From the NCBI GenBank assembly GCA_031414805.1, contig JANOQJ010000015.1, positions 124,001 through 188,000 on the forward strand: a stretch of 64,000 nt of DNA, given 5' to 3'. Each line of letters starts with the position of its first letter. Position 1 is the first letter of the stretch. The stretch is from JAAFIW01 sp031414805 (GTDB taxonomy: Bacteria > Pseudomonadota > Gammaproteobacteria > Burkholderiales > Burkholderiaceae_C). This document shows positions 47,637 through 57,191 of this stretch, one piece after another. Under the pieces are notes generated by a model. The model was not told where the DNA came from. It was given only the letters and a program-made list of their open reading frames with translations, and did no database searches. The position numbers and the translations under genes are program-made.

Positions 47637-48253
47637 GATGCAGGGCGCAGAGCGCTTTTGGGCCTGAAAGCTTTGCAAACGGCGTCGTCTGTCTGGATGA
47701 ACGGACCACCGATCAAATCAACACAGTACGGCACCGCCGCAAAAATTCCTGGTACACCTGTGACATGTGGTTGCGCATTGTCGAAAGGCAGCCCCTCTAA
47801 CGTTTGAGTGATGGCTCTAGGTTGACCGGGCAGGTTCACGATCAGGCATTTGTTGCGCACCACGGCGCATTGGCGCGACAAGATGGCCGTGGGCACAAAG
47901 CGCAGGCTGATCTGTCGCATCTGCTCGCCAAAGCCCGGCATCACTTTGTGCGCCACGGCCAGCGTGGCCTCGGGGGTCACGTCGCGTAACGCGGGGCCTG
48001 TGCCACCGGTGGTCAGCACCAGCGCGCAGCCCGCCGCGTCGGCCAAGTCGATCAGCGTGGCGCTGATGGTGGCCTGGTCATCGGGAATCAGGCGGGCTTC
48101 AAATTGGATGGGGTTTTGAATCGCGCGTGTCAGCCAGTCACGCAGCGCGGGCAGGCCCTGGTCTTCGTACACGCCGCGGCTGGCACGGTCGCTGATGGAG
48201 ACGATGCCGATCGTGACGGGCGGCAGATCAGAAGCGGGGGTGGCTGTCGTCAT
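47633..48253 (-). CDS. mogA: Molybdopterin adenylyltransferase MogA/MoaB
   Basis: This 206-aa protein has the MogA/MoaB fold: IGIVSISDRASRGVYEDQGLPAL, ALVLTTGGTGPALRDVTPEAT (the GGTG nucleotide loop), and IVNLPGQPRAITQTLEGL. It activates molybdopterin with AMP before Mo insertion. ATG 48253 is preferred; ATG 48298 would overlap yjgA further. Its start overlaps the yjgA 3' end and its stop overlaps the LysM/FecR start. Confidence 0.9.
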   Translation of the reverse strand: MTTATPASDLPPVTIGIVSISDRASRGVYEDQGLPALRDWLTRAIQNPIQFEARLIPDDQATISATLIDLADAAGCALVLTTGGTGPALRDVTPEATLAVAHKVMPGFGEQMRQISLRFVPTAILSRQCAVVRNKCLIVNLPGQPRAITQTLEGLPFDNAQPHVTGVPGIFAAVPYCVDLIGGPFIQTDDAVCKAFRPKSALRPAS

Positions 48254-48917
48254 CGTTGTGGTCGGGTCGATCTTGCGGATCATTGGCAGCTTGGACATCG
48301 CGCGCCAGATGCTCTTTGACCATTTGAAAAATATCGCGGTATGCGCGGCTTTGGCGTGGTGCCAGCCCCATGGATTCGGTGGTTTTGCTGGCCGGGTTGT
48401 CTTTGCGGGCCTGGCGAATCAGCGCACGCAGTTGTTGGGCGTCAGTTTGCGGGTGCTCGGTGAGCCAGCGCTCTAGCTGGTCGTCGCTGGCAATCAGGCC
48501 ATCACGCCACTGCTCGGCCTGGTGCAGCGCCAATATGTCTTTGGCACTGCCATTGCGCTGCTCATCGAGCACGGCGTGCACCGCATTCAGAGCCGATTCG
48601 TCGAGTTGGCGCATCAGCTTGCCGACAAACTGCATCTGGCGGCGCTTGCCTTCAAAGTTGGTGATGCGTTTGGCCTCGGCCACGGCCTCGGCCAGCTTTT
48701 CGGGCACGCCTTCGGTGACGAGCCGCGTCATCAAGTCTGTGCGCAAGTCCATCAGGTCTTCGCCCAACTTTTGCAGCTCGGTGCTTTCGCGTTTCAGGTC
48801 GGTACGGCTTTGCTCATCGGTGCCTTTGAGCTCGCGCTTGAGCTCCAGGTCCATCTCGCTGCCTTCAGCAACGAACTGGCCACGAACGTAGTAGCCTTTT
48901 TTGGGTTTGCGGGACAT
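48228..48917 (-). CDS. yjgA: Ribosome-associated protein YjgA (DUF615)
   Basis: This 229-aa protein is typical of YjgA: KRESTELQKLGEDLMDL, KRITNFEGKRRQMQFVGKLMRQLD, and WRDGLIASDDQLERWL. It assists 50S subunit maturation. ATG 48917 begins MSRKPKKGYYVRG. It is divergent from pmbA, an arrangement common in Proteobacteria, and leads the operon with mogA. Confidence 0.92.
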   Translation of the reverse strand: MSRKPKKGYYVRGQFVAEGSEMDLELKRELKGTDEQSRTDLKRESTELQKLGEDLMDLRTDLMTRLVTEGVPEKLAEAVAEAKRITNFEGKRRQMQFVGKLMRQLDESALNAVHAVLDEQRNGSAKDILALHQAEQWRDGLIASDDQLERWLTEHPQTDAQQLRALIRQARKDNPASKTTESMGLAPRQSRAYRDIFQMVKEHLARDVQAANDPQDRPDHNDDDSHPRF

Positions 48918-48971
48918 GGAAAGAAAGCGTATCAACTCGCTGTAGGAATGGGTCGGTATCATAGGTCGGCT

Positions 48972-50408
48972 ATGACATCTGCCCCTATTTCCTCTACCAG
49001 CGCCACCCGCTTGCGTGGCGCTGGCCCCCAAACCCCTCTTCATCAACCCGCACATCAACCGGCTGTGGGCTTCAGCTACGGACGTGCTCAGTTTGAAGAT
49101 CTGGTGGATCGCGCGCTGGCCCATGCCAAAAAACTCGGCGCGTCCGATGCCGGCGCCGAAGCCTCCGAAGGCTGCGGCCTGAGCGTCTCGGCCCGCATGG
49201 GTCAACTCGAAAATGTAGAGCGCAACCGCGATAAGTCGTTGGGCGTGACGGTCTACATCGGTGCCCGCCGGGGCAACGCCAGCACATCGGATTTTTCGCA
49301 AGCTGCCATCGAGCAAACCGTACAAGCGGCCTACGACATCGCCCGTTTCACCGCTGAAGACCCGGTGGCCGGCTTGCCCGATGCGGACGATATCGTGCAA
49401 AAGCAACCTGAACTCGACCTGTTTCACCCATGGACCGTGACCAGCGAGCAGGCCGCGCACATCGCACTGGCATGCGAAGCCGCCGCGATGGCCACCAGCA
49501 AGCGCATCACCAACAGCGAAGGCGCTGCAGTGTCGGCCCAGCAAAGTCATTTCTTCAGCGCCCACACCCACGGCTTTCGCGGGGGCTACGCCAGCTCGCG
49601 CCACAGCCTGTCGGTCGCACCCATCGCGGGCAAGGGCGCCGGCATGCAGCGCGACGCCTGGTACAGCTCCATGCGCGATGCCGCCGAGTTGGCCAGCCCA
49701 CAAGCGGTGGGCCGCTACGCCGCCGAACGCGCCCTCAGCCGTTTGAAGTCGCGCAAGATCGCCACCACGCAGTGCCCGGTGTTGTTTGAATCCACCCTGG
49801 CGGCTGGCCTGCTGGGTGCCTACGTGCAGGCCACCAGTGGCGGCGCGCTGTACCGCAAGAGCACCTTTTTGCTCGATTGCCTGGGCAAAAAAGTCATGGC
49901 ACCACACCTGAGCATTGCAGAAGACCCGCACGTGCTGCGCGGCAAAGGCAGCAGCCCGTTTGACGAGGAAGGCGTGACCACCAAGGCGCGCAAAGTGGTC
50001 AAAGCGGGCCGCGCCGAAGGCTATTTTTTAAGCAGCTACAGCGCCCGCAAGCTGGGTATGAAAACCACCGGCAACGCCGGTGGCTCACACAACCTCACGC
50101 TTACCTCACGCCTGACCCAGCCGGGCGACGACCTGGACCAGATGCTGCGCAAACTGGGCACTGGCCTGTTCGTCATCGAATTGATGGGCCAGGGCGTGAA
50201 TTACGTCACAGGCGACTACTCCCGTGGTGCCAGCGGCTTCTGGGTGGAAAACGGGCAAATTGCCTACCCGGTGCACGAAATCACCATCGCGGGTAATTTG
50301 AAAGACATGCTGCTGGGGATTGAGGCGGTGGGATCGGATGTGTACAACTACGGGGCCAAGACAGTGGGGTCCATGCTGGTGAACCGGATGAAGGTGGCGG
50401 GGAGCTGA
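48972..50408 (+). CDS. pmbA: Metalloprotease PmbA (TldE)
   Basis: This 478-aa protein of the TldD/PmbA family: ERNRDKSLGVTVYIGARRGNAS, SHFFSAHTHGF, VLFESTLAAGLLG, and RGASGFWVENGQIAYPVHEITIAGNL. With TldD it forms a heterodimeric protease that processes peptide antibiotics and antitoxins. An N-terminal extension of some 35 residues precedes the conserved part. Its stop TGA (50406-50408) abuts the convergent yqeY stop in TGATCA. Confidence 0.93.
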   Translation: MTSAPISSTSATRLRGAGPQTPLHQPAHQPAVGFSYGRAQFEDLVDRALAHAKKLGASDAGAEASEGCGLSVSARMGQLENVERNRDKSLGVTVYIGARRGNASTSDFSQAAIEQTVQAAYDIARFTAEDPVAGLPDADDIVQKQPELDLFHPWTVTSEQAAHIALACEAAAMATSKRITNSEGAAVSAQQSHFFSAHTHGFRGGYASSRHSLSVAPIAGKGAGMQRDAWYSSMRDAAELASPQAVGRYAAERALSRLKSRKIATTQCPVLFESTLAAGLLGAYVQATSGGALYRKSTFLLDCLGKKVMAPHLSIAEDPHVLRGKGSSPFDEEGVTTKARKVVKAGRAEGYFLSSYSARKLGMKTTGNAGGSHNLTLTSRLTQPGDDLDQMLRKLGTGLFVIELMGQGVNYVTGDYSRGASGFWVENGQIAYPVHEITIAGNLKDMLLGIEAVGSDVYNYGAKTVGSMLVNRMKVAGS

Positions 50409-50870
50409 TCAGCCCGCCAGCGCGGCTTTCACCGCCGAGCTGAGCTGCCCCATTTCAGCCTTGCCGGCCAGTTTGGCCTTCACGGCACCCATGATCTTGC
50501 CCATGTCACCTGGGCCCGCCGCGCGGCCCAATTCGGCACCGATTGCAGCGACGATGGCTTTAACTTCGGTCATCACCTCGTCTGCCGACAAGCGCGCAGG
50601 CAAGTAGGCCTGTAGCACCACAATCTCCGCGGCTTCCTTGTCAGCCAACTCTTGCCGGTCAGCTTTCACGAAGGCTTCAATGCTGTCTTTGCGTTGCTTG
50701 ATCAGCTTGTCAACAATCGCCACCACGGCGGCATCGTCCAGCACCACGCGCTCGTCGACCTCTTTTTGTTTGCATGCTGCCAACAACAAGCGAATGGTGC
50801 CCAGGCGCTCGCTGTCTTTGGCCCGCATGGCGGTTTTCATGTCTTCGGTGATGGTGTCTTTCAGGCTCAT
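50409..50870 (-). CDS. yqeY: GatB/YqeY family protein
   Basis: A 153-aa YqeY protein: LKDTITEDMKTAMRAKDSERLGTIRLLLAACKQKEVDE, YLPARLSADEV, and GDMGKIMGAVKAKLAGKAEMG. It is homologous to the tRNA-binding tail of GatB; its role is uncertain. It lies in the rpsU-yqeY order seen in many Proteobacteria, downstream of a terminator or attenuator at 50901. Confidence 0.93.
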   Translation of the reverse strand: MSLKDTITEDMKTAMRAKDSERLGTIRLLLAACKQKEVDERVVLDDAAVVAIVDKLIKQRKDSIEAFVKADRQELADKEAAEIVVLQAYLPARLSADEVMTEVKAIVAAIGAELGRAAGPGDMGKIMGAVKAKLAGKAEMGQLSSAVKAALAG

Positions 50871-50900
50871 GGCGGACTTTCAAAAGTTGAACAAAAAGCA

Positions 50901-50936
50901 AAAAGCCTGCTTGGGTTGTCCCTAAGCAGGCTTTTC
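50901..50936 (-). terminator. Terminator/attenuator between rpsU and yqeY
   Basis: GCCTGCTT..AAGCAGGC stem with GGG/CCC extension, followed on the minus strand by TTTTTGCTTTTTG. It would end or attenuate rpsU transcription before yqeY. Confidence 0.85.
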
Positions 50937-50987
50937 AAGGTGCCTCAAGGGCAAATGATCAATACAGTTAGCGCTAACGAAAAAAAC

Positions 50988-51200
50988 TTAGTAAAGTTTT
51001 TTGGGCAACTGCATCGAACGCACACGCTTGTAATGGCGCTTGACCGCGGCTGCCTTTTTGCGCTTGCGCTCGGCTGTGGGCTTTTCGTAGAACTCGCGAG
51101 CCCGCAGGTCGGTCAGCAAGCCCAGTTTTTCGATAGTGCGTTTGAAGCGGCGAAGGGCTACGTCAAAAGGCTCGTTTTCTTTCAGTCGGACAGTGGTCAT
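50988..51200 (-). CDS. rpsU: 30S ribosomal protein S21
   Basis: A 70-aa basic protein with the complete S21 sequence pattern: VRLKENEPFDVALRRFKRTIEK, REFYEKPTAERKRKKAAAVKRH. It is needed for initiation on the 30S subunit. ATG 51200. It heads the rpsU-yqeY pair. Confidence 0.97.
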   Translation of the reverse strand: MTTVRLKENEPFDVALRRFKRTIEKLGLLTDLRAREFYEKPTAERKRKKAAAVKRHYKRVRSMQLPKKLY

Positions 51201-51322
51201 TGATTAAAGATTTTTCCAAAAAAATGTGCCCGGGAAGATCGAAGCCCTGGGCGGGGTTCCCCAACATGTCTGTTGTATGGCTGCTGGGGGAGGCCAAAAA
51301 AGTTTTCAATTATAGCGCGTGA

Positions 51323-53146
51323 TCAGCGGTAGCTGGTCGCCCATACGCCGGTGCGCGATCCGGTCAAGGTCTGTTGCCACAACAGAGTTGCGTTGCCGTT
51401 GGCGTCAAAACTGGGCAAGGCCAGGCCCAAGACCCCTGCGGCCGTGTCCAACCGGTTGGCCATTAACCAACCACTTGGCAACTGGAAGCGGTTGGCCCAC
51501 ACCCGGGCGGTGGTCAACGTGCCTTGGGCGTTGTAGAACTGCTGGGTCCACACCGCCACCGCATTGCCAGCGGCATCAATGCCCACACCATTGAGTACCG
51601 AATCACCGCTGAGATCGCTTTCGATACGCTGCACGGGCCCCCAGCCAGTGGCCGGTACAAAGCGTTGCGCCACCAAGTGGTAGCGGCCTTCCCGAAAGCG
51701 CGTCGACACGCTGAAGGGGTCCAGCAGCGCGTACACGACGATCAAATTACCAGCCGCATCACGCACCGTGATGCCGCGCGACTGCGCATCCGGCGTGCTG
51801 TCGTCACGCAAAAAGGAGCTTGTCTGCCAAGGCGTGCCAGCGATGTACCGGTAGGTGGTGTTGACGGTGTTGGTCGGTGGGCCAACCTTCCAGGTGACGG
51901 CGGCATTGCCCAACGCGTCAAAGCTGATTTGTGGCCGCGCAACGTCGGACACGAGGCCTTGGCTGTCAAACCCGCTGGTAAAGGTTGTCGTGTCCCAAGC
52001 CGGTACGGTGGCTGTAACGGCGGGTATGGCTGCAAAGCGGTTGACCAGAAGGGTACGGTCCAGACCAATACCGTTAGCGCTGGTCGAGCGGTTTTCCCAG
52101 GCCACTATGGCATTGCCTTGAGCGTCCACCGCGATGTTGGGATTGGCGGCATCCCAAGGACCTGGCGTGCTCACGGTGGTGGCTGTTCCCCAACCGTTGG
52201 ACGGTGTGTAGCGTGCGCCCCAAAGGCTCAACCGGTTGTTGTTGGCTGCAATGGCACGGGGCCAGACCACAAAGGTGTTGCCGCTGCCATCAATCACGCT
52301 GGTGGCATAGCGGTAGCCGCTGGCGTCAGGTGCCTGGTTGCCACCGTTTTCCCTGACGAAATGGCCACCCACCAGGTACTCGCTGAACTCGGAGGCCGTC
52401 CAGCCCGCCGCAGGGCGAAAACGTTTGATCCACAAACGCGACGAACCGTCGGAAAACTGCTGGTTACCCACCAGCGTGGCGTTACCCGCCGCATCGACTG
52501 CCAGCTGGTCAAAACGCAGATTGTTCAACACATCGCTTTCGAGCAAGGTCGCAGCATCCCATCCTGCGCCTTTCACAAAACGGCGTGCCCATACGGTGGT
52601 GCGCCCCGAATCGGTCTGCATCCAGGCGGCGATGGCATTGCCGTTGCCGTCCATGGCAATTTGCGGCCCGCTGATCGCATCGTTGGCGTACAGGCCAGCA
52701 CTTGCGCTGTTGGAACTGATGAACTCTGGGGTGGTCCAGTTTTTGGCCGGCAGTGCGGGTGGCGCAGGCGCAGGCGTTGGAGCTGGGGCTGGTGTGGGGC
52801 TCGGTGCAGGTGCAGGCGGCGTAGGGACCGGGGTGGGTGCAGGTGCAGGCGCAGGTGGCGCAGGAACAGGCGTGGGTGCAGGTGTCGGTGCGGGCGCAGG
52901 CGTGGGTGCAGGTGCGGGAGCGGGGGTCGAAACGGGTGGCGGTGCCGGAACGGGCGCCGTCGGTGCGGACGCCGTAGGTGCGGGTACCGGTGCAGGACTC
53001 GGCGCTGGCACGGGTGTTGATGCAGCTGGCGGTGGGGTGGCGGGCGCGTCGCTGCCACCGCCACAGGCGCTAACCAGCAGGCTGGCGCTAAACAATATGC
53101 CCAGGCAAGCCATTCGTTGCGCTGCGCCGGGAATCAATCGTTTCAT
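51323..53146 (-). CDS. Surface lipoprotein with Pro/Ala-rich stalk and DxxGNA repeats
   Basis: This 607-aa protein has a lipobox LVSACGGG (Cys near 28), then a low-complexity PAPTPAPAP stalk of about 100 residues. The rest is a beta-propeller-like array with at least seven copies of a D-x-x-GNA-x-x-x-W motif (MDGNGNAIAAW, VDAAGNATLVG, VDAQGNAIVAW, IDAAGNAVAVW, FDANGNATLLW). It is probably exposed on the cell surface. No enzymatic motif is seen. It is convergent with nothing close; the rpsU promoter lies 120 bp past its end. Confidence 0.75.
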   Translation of the reverse strand: MKRLIPGAAQRMACLGILFSASLLVSACGGGSDAPATPPPAASTPVPAPSPAPVPAPTASAPTAPVPAPPPVSTPAPAPAPTPAPAPTPAPTPVPAPPAPAPAPTPVPTPPAPAPSPTPAPAPTPAPAPPALPAKNWTTPEFISSNSASAGLYANDAISGPQIAMDGNGNAIAAWMQTDSGRTTVWARRFVKGAGWDAATLLESDVLNNLRFDQLAVDAAGNATLVGNQQFSDGSSRLWIKRFRPAAGWTASEFSEYLVGGHFVRENGGNQAPDASGYRYATSVIDGSGNTFVVWPRAIAANNNRLSLWGARYTPSNGWGTATTVSTPGPWDAANPNIAVDAQGNAIVAWENRSTSANGIGLDRTLLVNRFAAIPAVTATVPAWDTTTFTSGFDSQGLVSDVARPQISFDALGNAAVTWKVGPPTNTVNTTYRYIAGTPWQTSSFLRDDSTPDAQSRGITVRDAAGNLIVVYALLDPFSVSTRFREGRYHLVAQRFVPATGWGPVQRIESDLSGDSVLNGVGIDAAGNAVAVWTQQFYNAQGTLTTARVWANRFQLPSGWLMANRLDTAAGVLGLALPSFDANGNATLLWQQTLTGSRTGVWATSYR

Positions 53147-53190
53147 GGGGAATCCTTTTTGAACAAAATCGCGGGTGTGTGCAACAACCG

Positions 53191-53218
53191 TGCGCTCAAG
53201 CAGCTATATTTTTTGTAG
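53191..53218 (-). repeat. THR element copy 16 (partial)
   Basis: Only the first stem (GCTAC-N7-ATAGC in minus orientation) and half of the core (GCTTGAGCG) survive, between the lipoprotein start and the hydrolase gene. Confidence 0.65.
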
Positions 53219-53346
53219 CCGTTGGTTGCTGATTGTGCCGGGTTTGTTTCAGGTACAGCCAAGCGTCGGGTGGCACACAGCACGGACGGCTGCACAAAAT
53301 TTAACGACAACAGGACCGTATTTTCGCAACCTCCGACAATCGGCGC

Positions 53347-54150
53347 ATGCCCCTGATTGTTTTCTCCCACGGCAACAGTTTTGCTGCGACCACTTACAAC
53401 CAGCTCTTCAAAAGCCTGCGCGCACGCCACTTCAGCGTAAAAGCGGTGGACAAGTTTGGCCATGACCCGCAGTACCCCGTCACCAACAACTGGCCTTGTC
53501 TGGTGCAGCAGCTGGCGGATTTTGCGCGCGTTGAAGTAGCCAAAGTCGGCATGCCCGCCTACCTGGTGGGCCATTCGCTTGGCGGTTTTTTAAGCTTGAT
53601 GTGCGCTGCGCGTCACCCGGAGCTGGCACGTGGCGTGGTGCTGCTGGACGCGCCGATTCTGGGTGGATGGAAAGCCACGACGCTGGGCATGCTCAAGCGC
53701 ACCCAGCTGGTGGGTTCTGTCTCCCCCGGAAAAGTCAGCCGCAAACGCAAAAACACGTGGCCCAGTGTGCAAGCTGCGCTGGACCATTTCTCGCACAAAC
53801 GTGCATTTGCCAAATGGGAGCCACAGGTGCTGGCTGACTACATCGCGCACGGCACACAAGATGAAGGCGGCCAGCGGGTGTTGAGCTTCGACCGTGACAT
53901 TGAGACGCTGATCTACAACACCCTGCCCGACAACCTGGATCGCTTGCTGCGCCGTCACCCACTGCAATGCCCGGTGGCGTTTATCGGGGGGGAGCAGTCG
54001 GCCGAGATGAAGCAGGTGGGCATGCAAATGACGGAAAAGCTGGTGCACGGCCGCATCAGCATGCTGCCCGGGACGCACCTGTTTCCTATGGAAAAACCCG
54101 CCGATACGGCAGCCGCGATTGAGGCGGCCATCAAACGCTTGGCAGCTTGA
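53347..54150 (+). CDS. Alpha/beta-fold hydrolase
   Basis: This 267-aa protein has an N-terminal HGNSFAATTY oxyanion segment, the nucleophile elbow GHSLGG (Ser near 79), and a late His in PGTHLFPMEKP. Probably an esterase or lipase; no substrate evidence. ATG 53347. Its stop is 3 bp from the convergent uppP stop. Confidence 0.85.
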   Translation: MPLIVFSHGNSFAATTYNQLFKSLRARHFSVKAVDKFGHDPQYPVTNNWPCLVQQLADFARVEVAKVGMPAYLVGHSLGGFLSLMCAARHPELARGVVLLDAPILGGWKATTLGMLKRTQLVGSVSPGKVSRKRKNTWPSVQAALDHFSHKRAFAKWEPQVLADYIAHGTQDEGGQRVLSFDRDIETLIYNTLPDNLDRLLRRHPLQCPVAFIGGEQSAEMKQVGMQMTEKLVHGRISMLPGTHLFPMEKPADTAAAIEAAIKRLAA

Positions 54151-54153
54151 CGC

Positions 54154-54978
54154 TCAACCCGACCATTTCACCCACCCGGTGTAAGCGGTTATCAGCACCA
54201 CTACGCCAAACGCAATTCGGTACCAGGCAAAAGGCACAAAGCTGTGCGTGGCGATGTAGCGCAGCAGCCAGCGTATGCAAAGCCAGGCGCTGATAAAAGA
54301 AAACAACAGACCGACGCCAAACATTGGCACATCCGCCATCGATAGCAGGGCTCGTTCTTTGTACAGGCTGTAAGCGCCCGCCCCAATCAGCGTGGGAATG
54401 GCCAGGTAAAACGAAAAATCAGTGGCGGCTTTGCGGCTCATACCGAGCAACATGCCGCCGATGATGGTGGCTCCGCTGCGGCTCGTTCCGGGGATCATGG
54501 CCAGACACTGCACCAAGCCTAATTTGATGGCGTCCAGCGGCGTCATCTGGTCGACTTCGTGAATGCGCGCCTGCGCTTGCGGGCGTTTTTCAGCCCACAA
54601 AATAATGAAACCGCCCACGATGAAGGCTGTGGCCACCACCACCGGGGTGAACAGATTGGCTTTGATGGCCTTGCCCAGGAGAAGACCCAAAATGACGGCG
54701 GGCACAAAGGCAATGAACACGTTCAGCGCAAAACGTTGCGCTTGCTGCTCGGTGGGCAGCGCCACTAGCGTGCTGCGAATTTTTTGCCAATAAACAATGA
54801 TCACCGCCAGGATGGCACCCGTCTGAATGGCGATGTCAAACACCTTGCCCTTGGCATCGTCAAGCCCCAGCAGGGCACCGGCCAGGATCAGATGCCCGGT
54901 GCTGGAGACCGGTAAAAACTCGGTCAGTCCTTCGACGATGCCCATGATGGCGGCTTTGATGAGCAGGGTGATGTCCAT
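54154..54978 (-). CDS. uppP: Undecaprenyl-diphosphatase UppP (BacA)
   Basis: This 274-aa protein with about eight membrane helices has VEGLTEFLPVSSTGHLIL and the catalytic PGTSRSGATI motif. It recycles undecaprenyl pyrophosphate for cell-wall synthesis; overproduction causes bacitracin resistance. ATG 54978 is preferred because upstream in-frame codons include the translated THR copy 17. Confidence 0.95.
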   Translation of the reverse strand: MDITLLIKAAIMGIVEGLTEFLPVSSTGHLILAGALLGLDDAKGKVFDIAIQTGAILAVIIVYWQKIRSTLVALPTEQQAQRFALNVFIAFVPAVILGLLLGKAIKANLFTPVVVATAFIVGGFIILWAEKRPQAQARIHEVDQMTPLDAIKLGLVQCLAMIPGTSRSGATIIGGMLLGMSRKAATDFSFYLAIPTLIGAGAYSLYKERALLSMADVPMFGVGLLFSFISAWLCIRWLLRYIATHSFVPFAWYRIAFGVVVLITAYTGWVKWSG

Positions 54979-55000
54979 GGTGTGCTGTTGTGTGCTACTA

Positions 55001-55047
55001 CAAATATAGCTGCTTGAGCAGCTGTACAAAGGGCTGGAAGCTGATTT
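55001..55047 (+). repeat. THR element copy 17
   Basis: Between the MacB stop and the uppP start, with intact ATAGCTGCTTGAGCAG. Confidence 0.82.
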
Positions 55048-55072
55048 CGATGAAAGCAGCAAGCAACCAAGT

Positions 55073-56305
55073 CTATTCGTAGCGCAGCGCCTGAATCGGC
55101 AACAGTTTCGACGCCCGCCGCGCCGGATAAAACCCGAAAAACACACCGACAAACGCCGAGAACCCGGCCGACAGCGCAATGGACGAGGCGGTCATGCTGA
55201 CTTGCCAGCCTGCAAAGTAGCCCACGGCCCATGTGGCAATGCCACCCAGCAGCACGCCAATCGCCCCACCAATCAGGCTGAGCGTGACCGCTTCAATCAA
55301 AAACTGCGTCAGGATGTCTTTTCCCCTGGCACCCACCGCCATGCGCAGGCCGATCTCGCGGGTGCGCTCGGTGACGCTGACCAGCATGATGTTCATGATG
55401 CCGATGCCGCCGATGATCAGGCTGATGCCAGCCACGGCTGCCAGCAGCAAAGTCATGATGCGGCTGGATGCTTCTTGCGCCTGCAAAATTTCGGTGAGGT
55501 TGCGGATTGAAAACGGCTCGTCTGCCCCTGGTTGCACTTTCATGCGCTGGCGTAGCAGCTCTTTGATGTTGTCTTCTGCGACCTTCATGCTCTGGCCTTC
55601 ACGCACTTTGACGCTGACTGAGCCGATGCGCTTGAGTTTGCCGCCGCTGCCGCCTTGAATACGGTTTCGGTAGGTGGAAATGGGCACGATGACGATGTCG
55701 TCCTGGTCCTGGCCCAGCGAGTTTTGGCCTTTTTTGTCCAGCACACCGATCACGGTGACCGGGATTTTTTTCACGCGGATCACCTGGTCCAGCGGGTCGG
55801 CGTCGCCAAAGAGTTGCTGCGCCACGGTCTGTCCAATGATGGCGACTTTGGCTGAGCCTTGAATCTCGGCCGCTTCAAAGCCCCTGCCTCCGGCCAGCGG
55901 CCATTCGCGCGCTTCCAGGTAGTCGTTGGTGGTGCCGAAGATGCTGGTGCTCCAGTTGGTGTTGCCTACCACCACCTGCGCGCCAGTACGCATGCTGGGC
56001 GCGGCCACTTGTACTTCGGGCACTTCTCTGGCAATGGCCAGCGCGTCTTCTTCGGTGAGCGCCTGGCCGGTCTGCGCGCCCAGGCGCACGCCGCCTGCCG
56101 TGACACCACCGGGCAGCACCAGCATGATGTTGGAGCCCAGGCCTTTCATCTGTTCCTGCACGCGGTCGGTCGCGCCTTTGCCCACCGCAATCATGGTGAT
56201 GACGGCAGCCACGCCAATGATGATGCCCAGCATGGTCAGGATGCTGCGCAGGGTGTTGGCGGCTAATGAGCGCAGGGCGCTGCGCAGGGCGGCCAGGAAG
56301 TTCAT
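55073..56305 (-). CDS. MacB-type ABC transporter permease
   Basis: This 410-aa protein has an N-terminal membrane helix (TMLGIIIGVAAVITMIAVG), a periplasmic MacB/FtsX core domain, and three C-terminal helices with GGIGIMNIMLVSVTERTREIGLRMAVGARGKDI and FFGFYPARRASKLLPIQALRYE. It is a mechanotransmission ABC protein for tripartite export. The ATPase is a separate gene overlapping by 4 bp upstream. No TolC gene is nearby. Confidence 0.92.
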   Translation of the reverse strand: MNFLAALRSALRSLAANTLRSILTMLGIIIGVAAVITMIAVGKGATDRVQEQMKGLGSNIMLVLPGGVTAGGVRLGAQTGQALTEEDALAIAREVPEVQVAAPSMRTGAQVVVGNTNWSTSIFGTTNDYLEAREWPLAGGRGFEAAEIQGSAKVAIIGQTVAQQLFGDADPLDQVIRVKKIPVTVIGVLDKKGQNSLGQDQDDIVIVPISTYRNRIQGGSGGKLKRIGSVSVKVREGQSMKVAEDNIKELLRQRMKVQPGADEPFSIRNLTEILQAQEASSRIMTLLLAAVAGISLIIGGIGIMNIMLVSVTERTREIGLRMAVGARGKDILTQFLIEAVTLSLIGGAIGVLLGGIATWAVGYFAGWQVSMTASSIALSAGFSAFVGVFFGFYPARRASKLLPIQALRYE

Positions 56306-57030
56306 TTGTTGGTCCCTGTTATGGGGGCCGGGGAGAAATGGGGGGCCGCCACCTGCTCCACATCCTCCACGATGTGCCCGTCTCGAAACACAATCTTGCG
56401 GCGGGCCCAGGCGGCGATGTCGCTTTCGTGGGTGACCAGCACCACGGTCATGCCTTGGGCGTTCAAGTCGGTCAGCAGCCGCATGATGTCTTCGCTGGTT
56501 TGCGAATCGAGTGCACCGGTGGGCTCGTCGGCCAGGATGAGTTGGGGGTTGTTGACCAGCGCGCGGGCAATGGCGACGCGTTGCTGCTGGCCGCCCGACA
56601 GCTCGGAGGGCGTGTGGTGAAAGCGCTCGCCCAGGCCTACTTTTTGTAGCGCCGTCATGGCTTTTTCGTGGCGCTGGGCAGCGCGAATGCCGGCGTAGAC
56701 CATGGGTAGCTCCACGTTTTCCAATGCGCTGGTGCGGGGCAGCAAATTGAACTGTTGGAATACGAAGCCAATACGCCGGTTGCGGATGCTGGCCAGCTGA
56801 TCGGCGGCCATGGTTTCTACGGCTTCGTCGGCCAGGCGGTATTGACCGCTGGTGGGTAAATCAAGGCAGCCCAGGATGTTCATTAAGGTGGATTTGCCCG
56901 AGCCCGAGGCACCCATGATGGCGACGAACGCGCCCTCCTCTATCGTGAGCGACACGCCGCGCAGGGCGTGCACGGTCTGGTCGCCCATGGTGTAGATTTT
57001 GGTGAGGGCGCGGGCTTCGATTAGCGGCAT
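56302..57030 (-). CDS. MacB-type ABC transporter ATPase
   Basis: A 242-aa ATPase: Walker A GASGSGKST, Q-loop FVFQQFNLL, signature LSGGQQQRVAIARAL, Walker B LILADEPTGALD and switch VTHESDIA. It powers the permease with which it overlaps. ATG 57030 (MPLIEARALTKIY) is chosen; ATG 57042 is possible. The GTCATTCCCGC pair lies between it and the adaptor gene. Confidence 0.93.
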   Translation of the reverse strand: MPLIEARALTKIYTMGDQTVHALRGVSLTIEEGAFVAIMGASGSGKSTLMNILGCLDLPTSGQYRLADEAVETMAADQLASIRNRRIGFVFQQFNLLPRTSALENVELPMVYAGIRAAQRHEKAMTALQKVGLGERFHHTPSELSGGQQQRVAIARALVNNPQLILADEPTGALDSQTSEDIMRLLTDLNAQGMTVVLVTHESDIAAWARRKIVFRDGHIVEDVEQVAAPHFSPAPITGTNK

Positions 57031-57063
57031 AGGAGGCCACATGAAAAAGCCGCGATGCAACGA

Positions 57064-57160
57064 CCCGTTATTCCCGCGCAGGCAGGAATCCAGGCCCTGG
57101 CCCACGCAAGCGCCAGCGGTTGATCCAAAGCCCTGGATTCCCGCCTGCGCGGGAATGACG
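57064..57160. repeat. Head-to-head GTCATTCCCGC pair between exporter genes
   Basis: CGTTATTCCCGCGCAGGCAG + GAATCCAGG faces CTGGATTCCCGCCTGCGCGG + GAATGACG around 37 bp. It is in the spacer between the MacA-like and ATPase genes and could reduce read-through as a BIME does. Confidence 0.85.
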
Positions 57161-57191
57161 AAGCAGTGTGACGAAACATGCTGGTCGTGAC

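Noticed and set aside
50406..50411. TGATCA at the pmbA/yqeY junction as a regulatory palindrome
   Set aside because: It is just the two convergent stop codons meeting.
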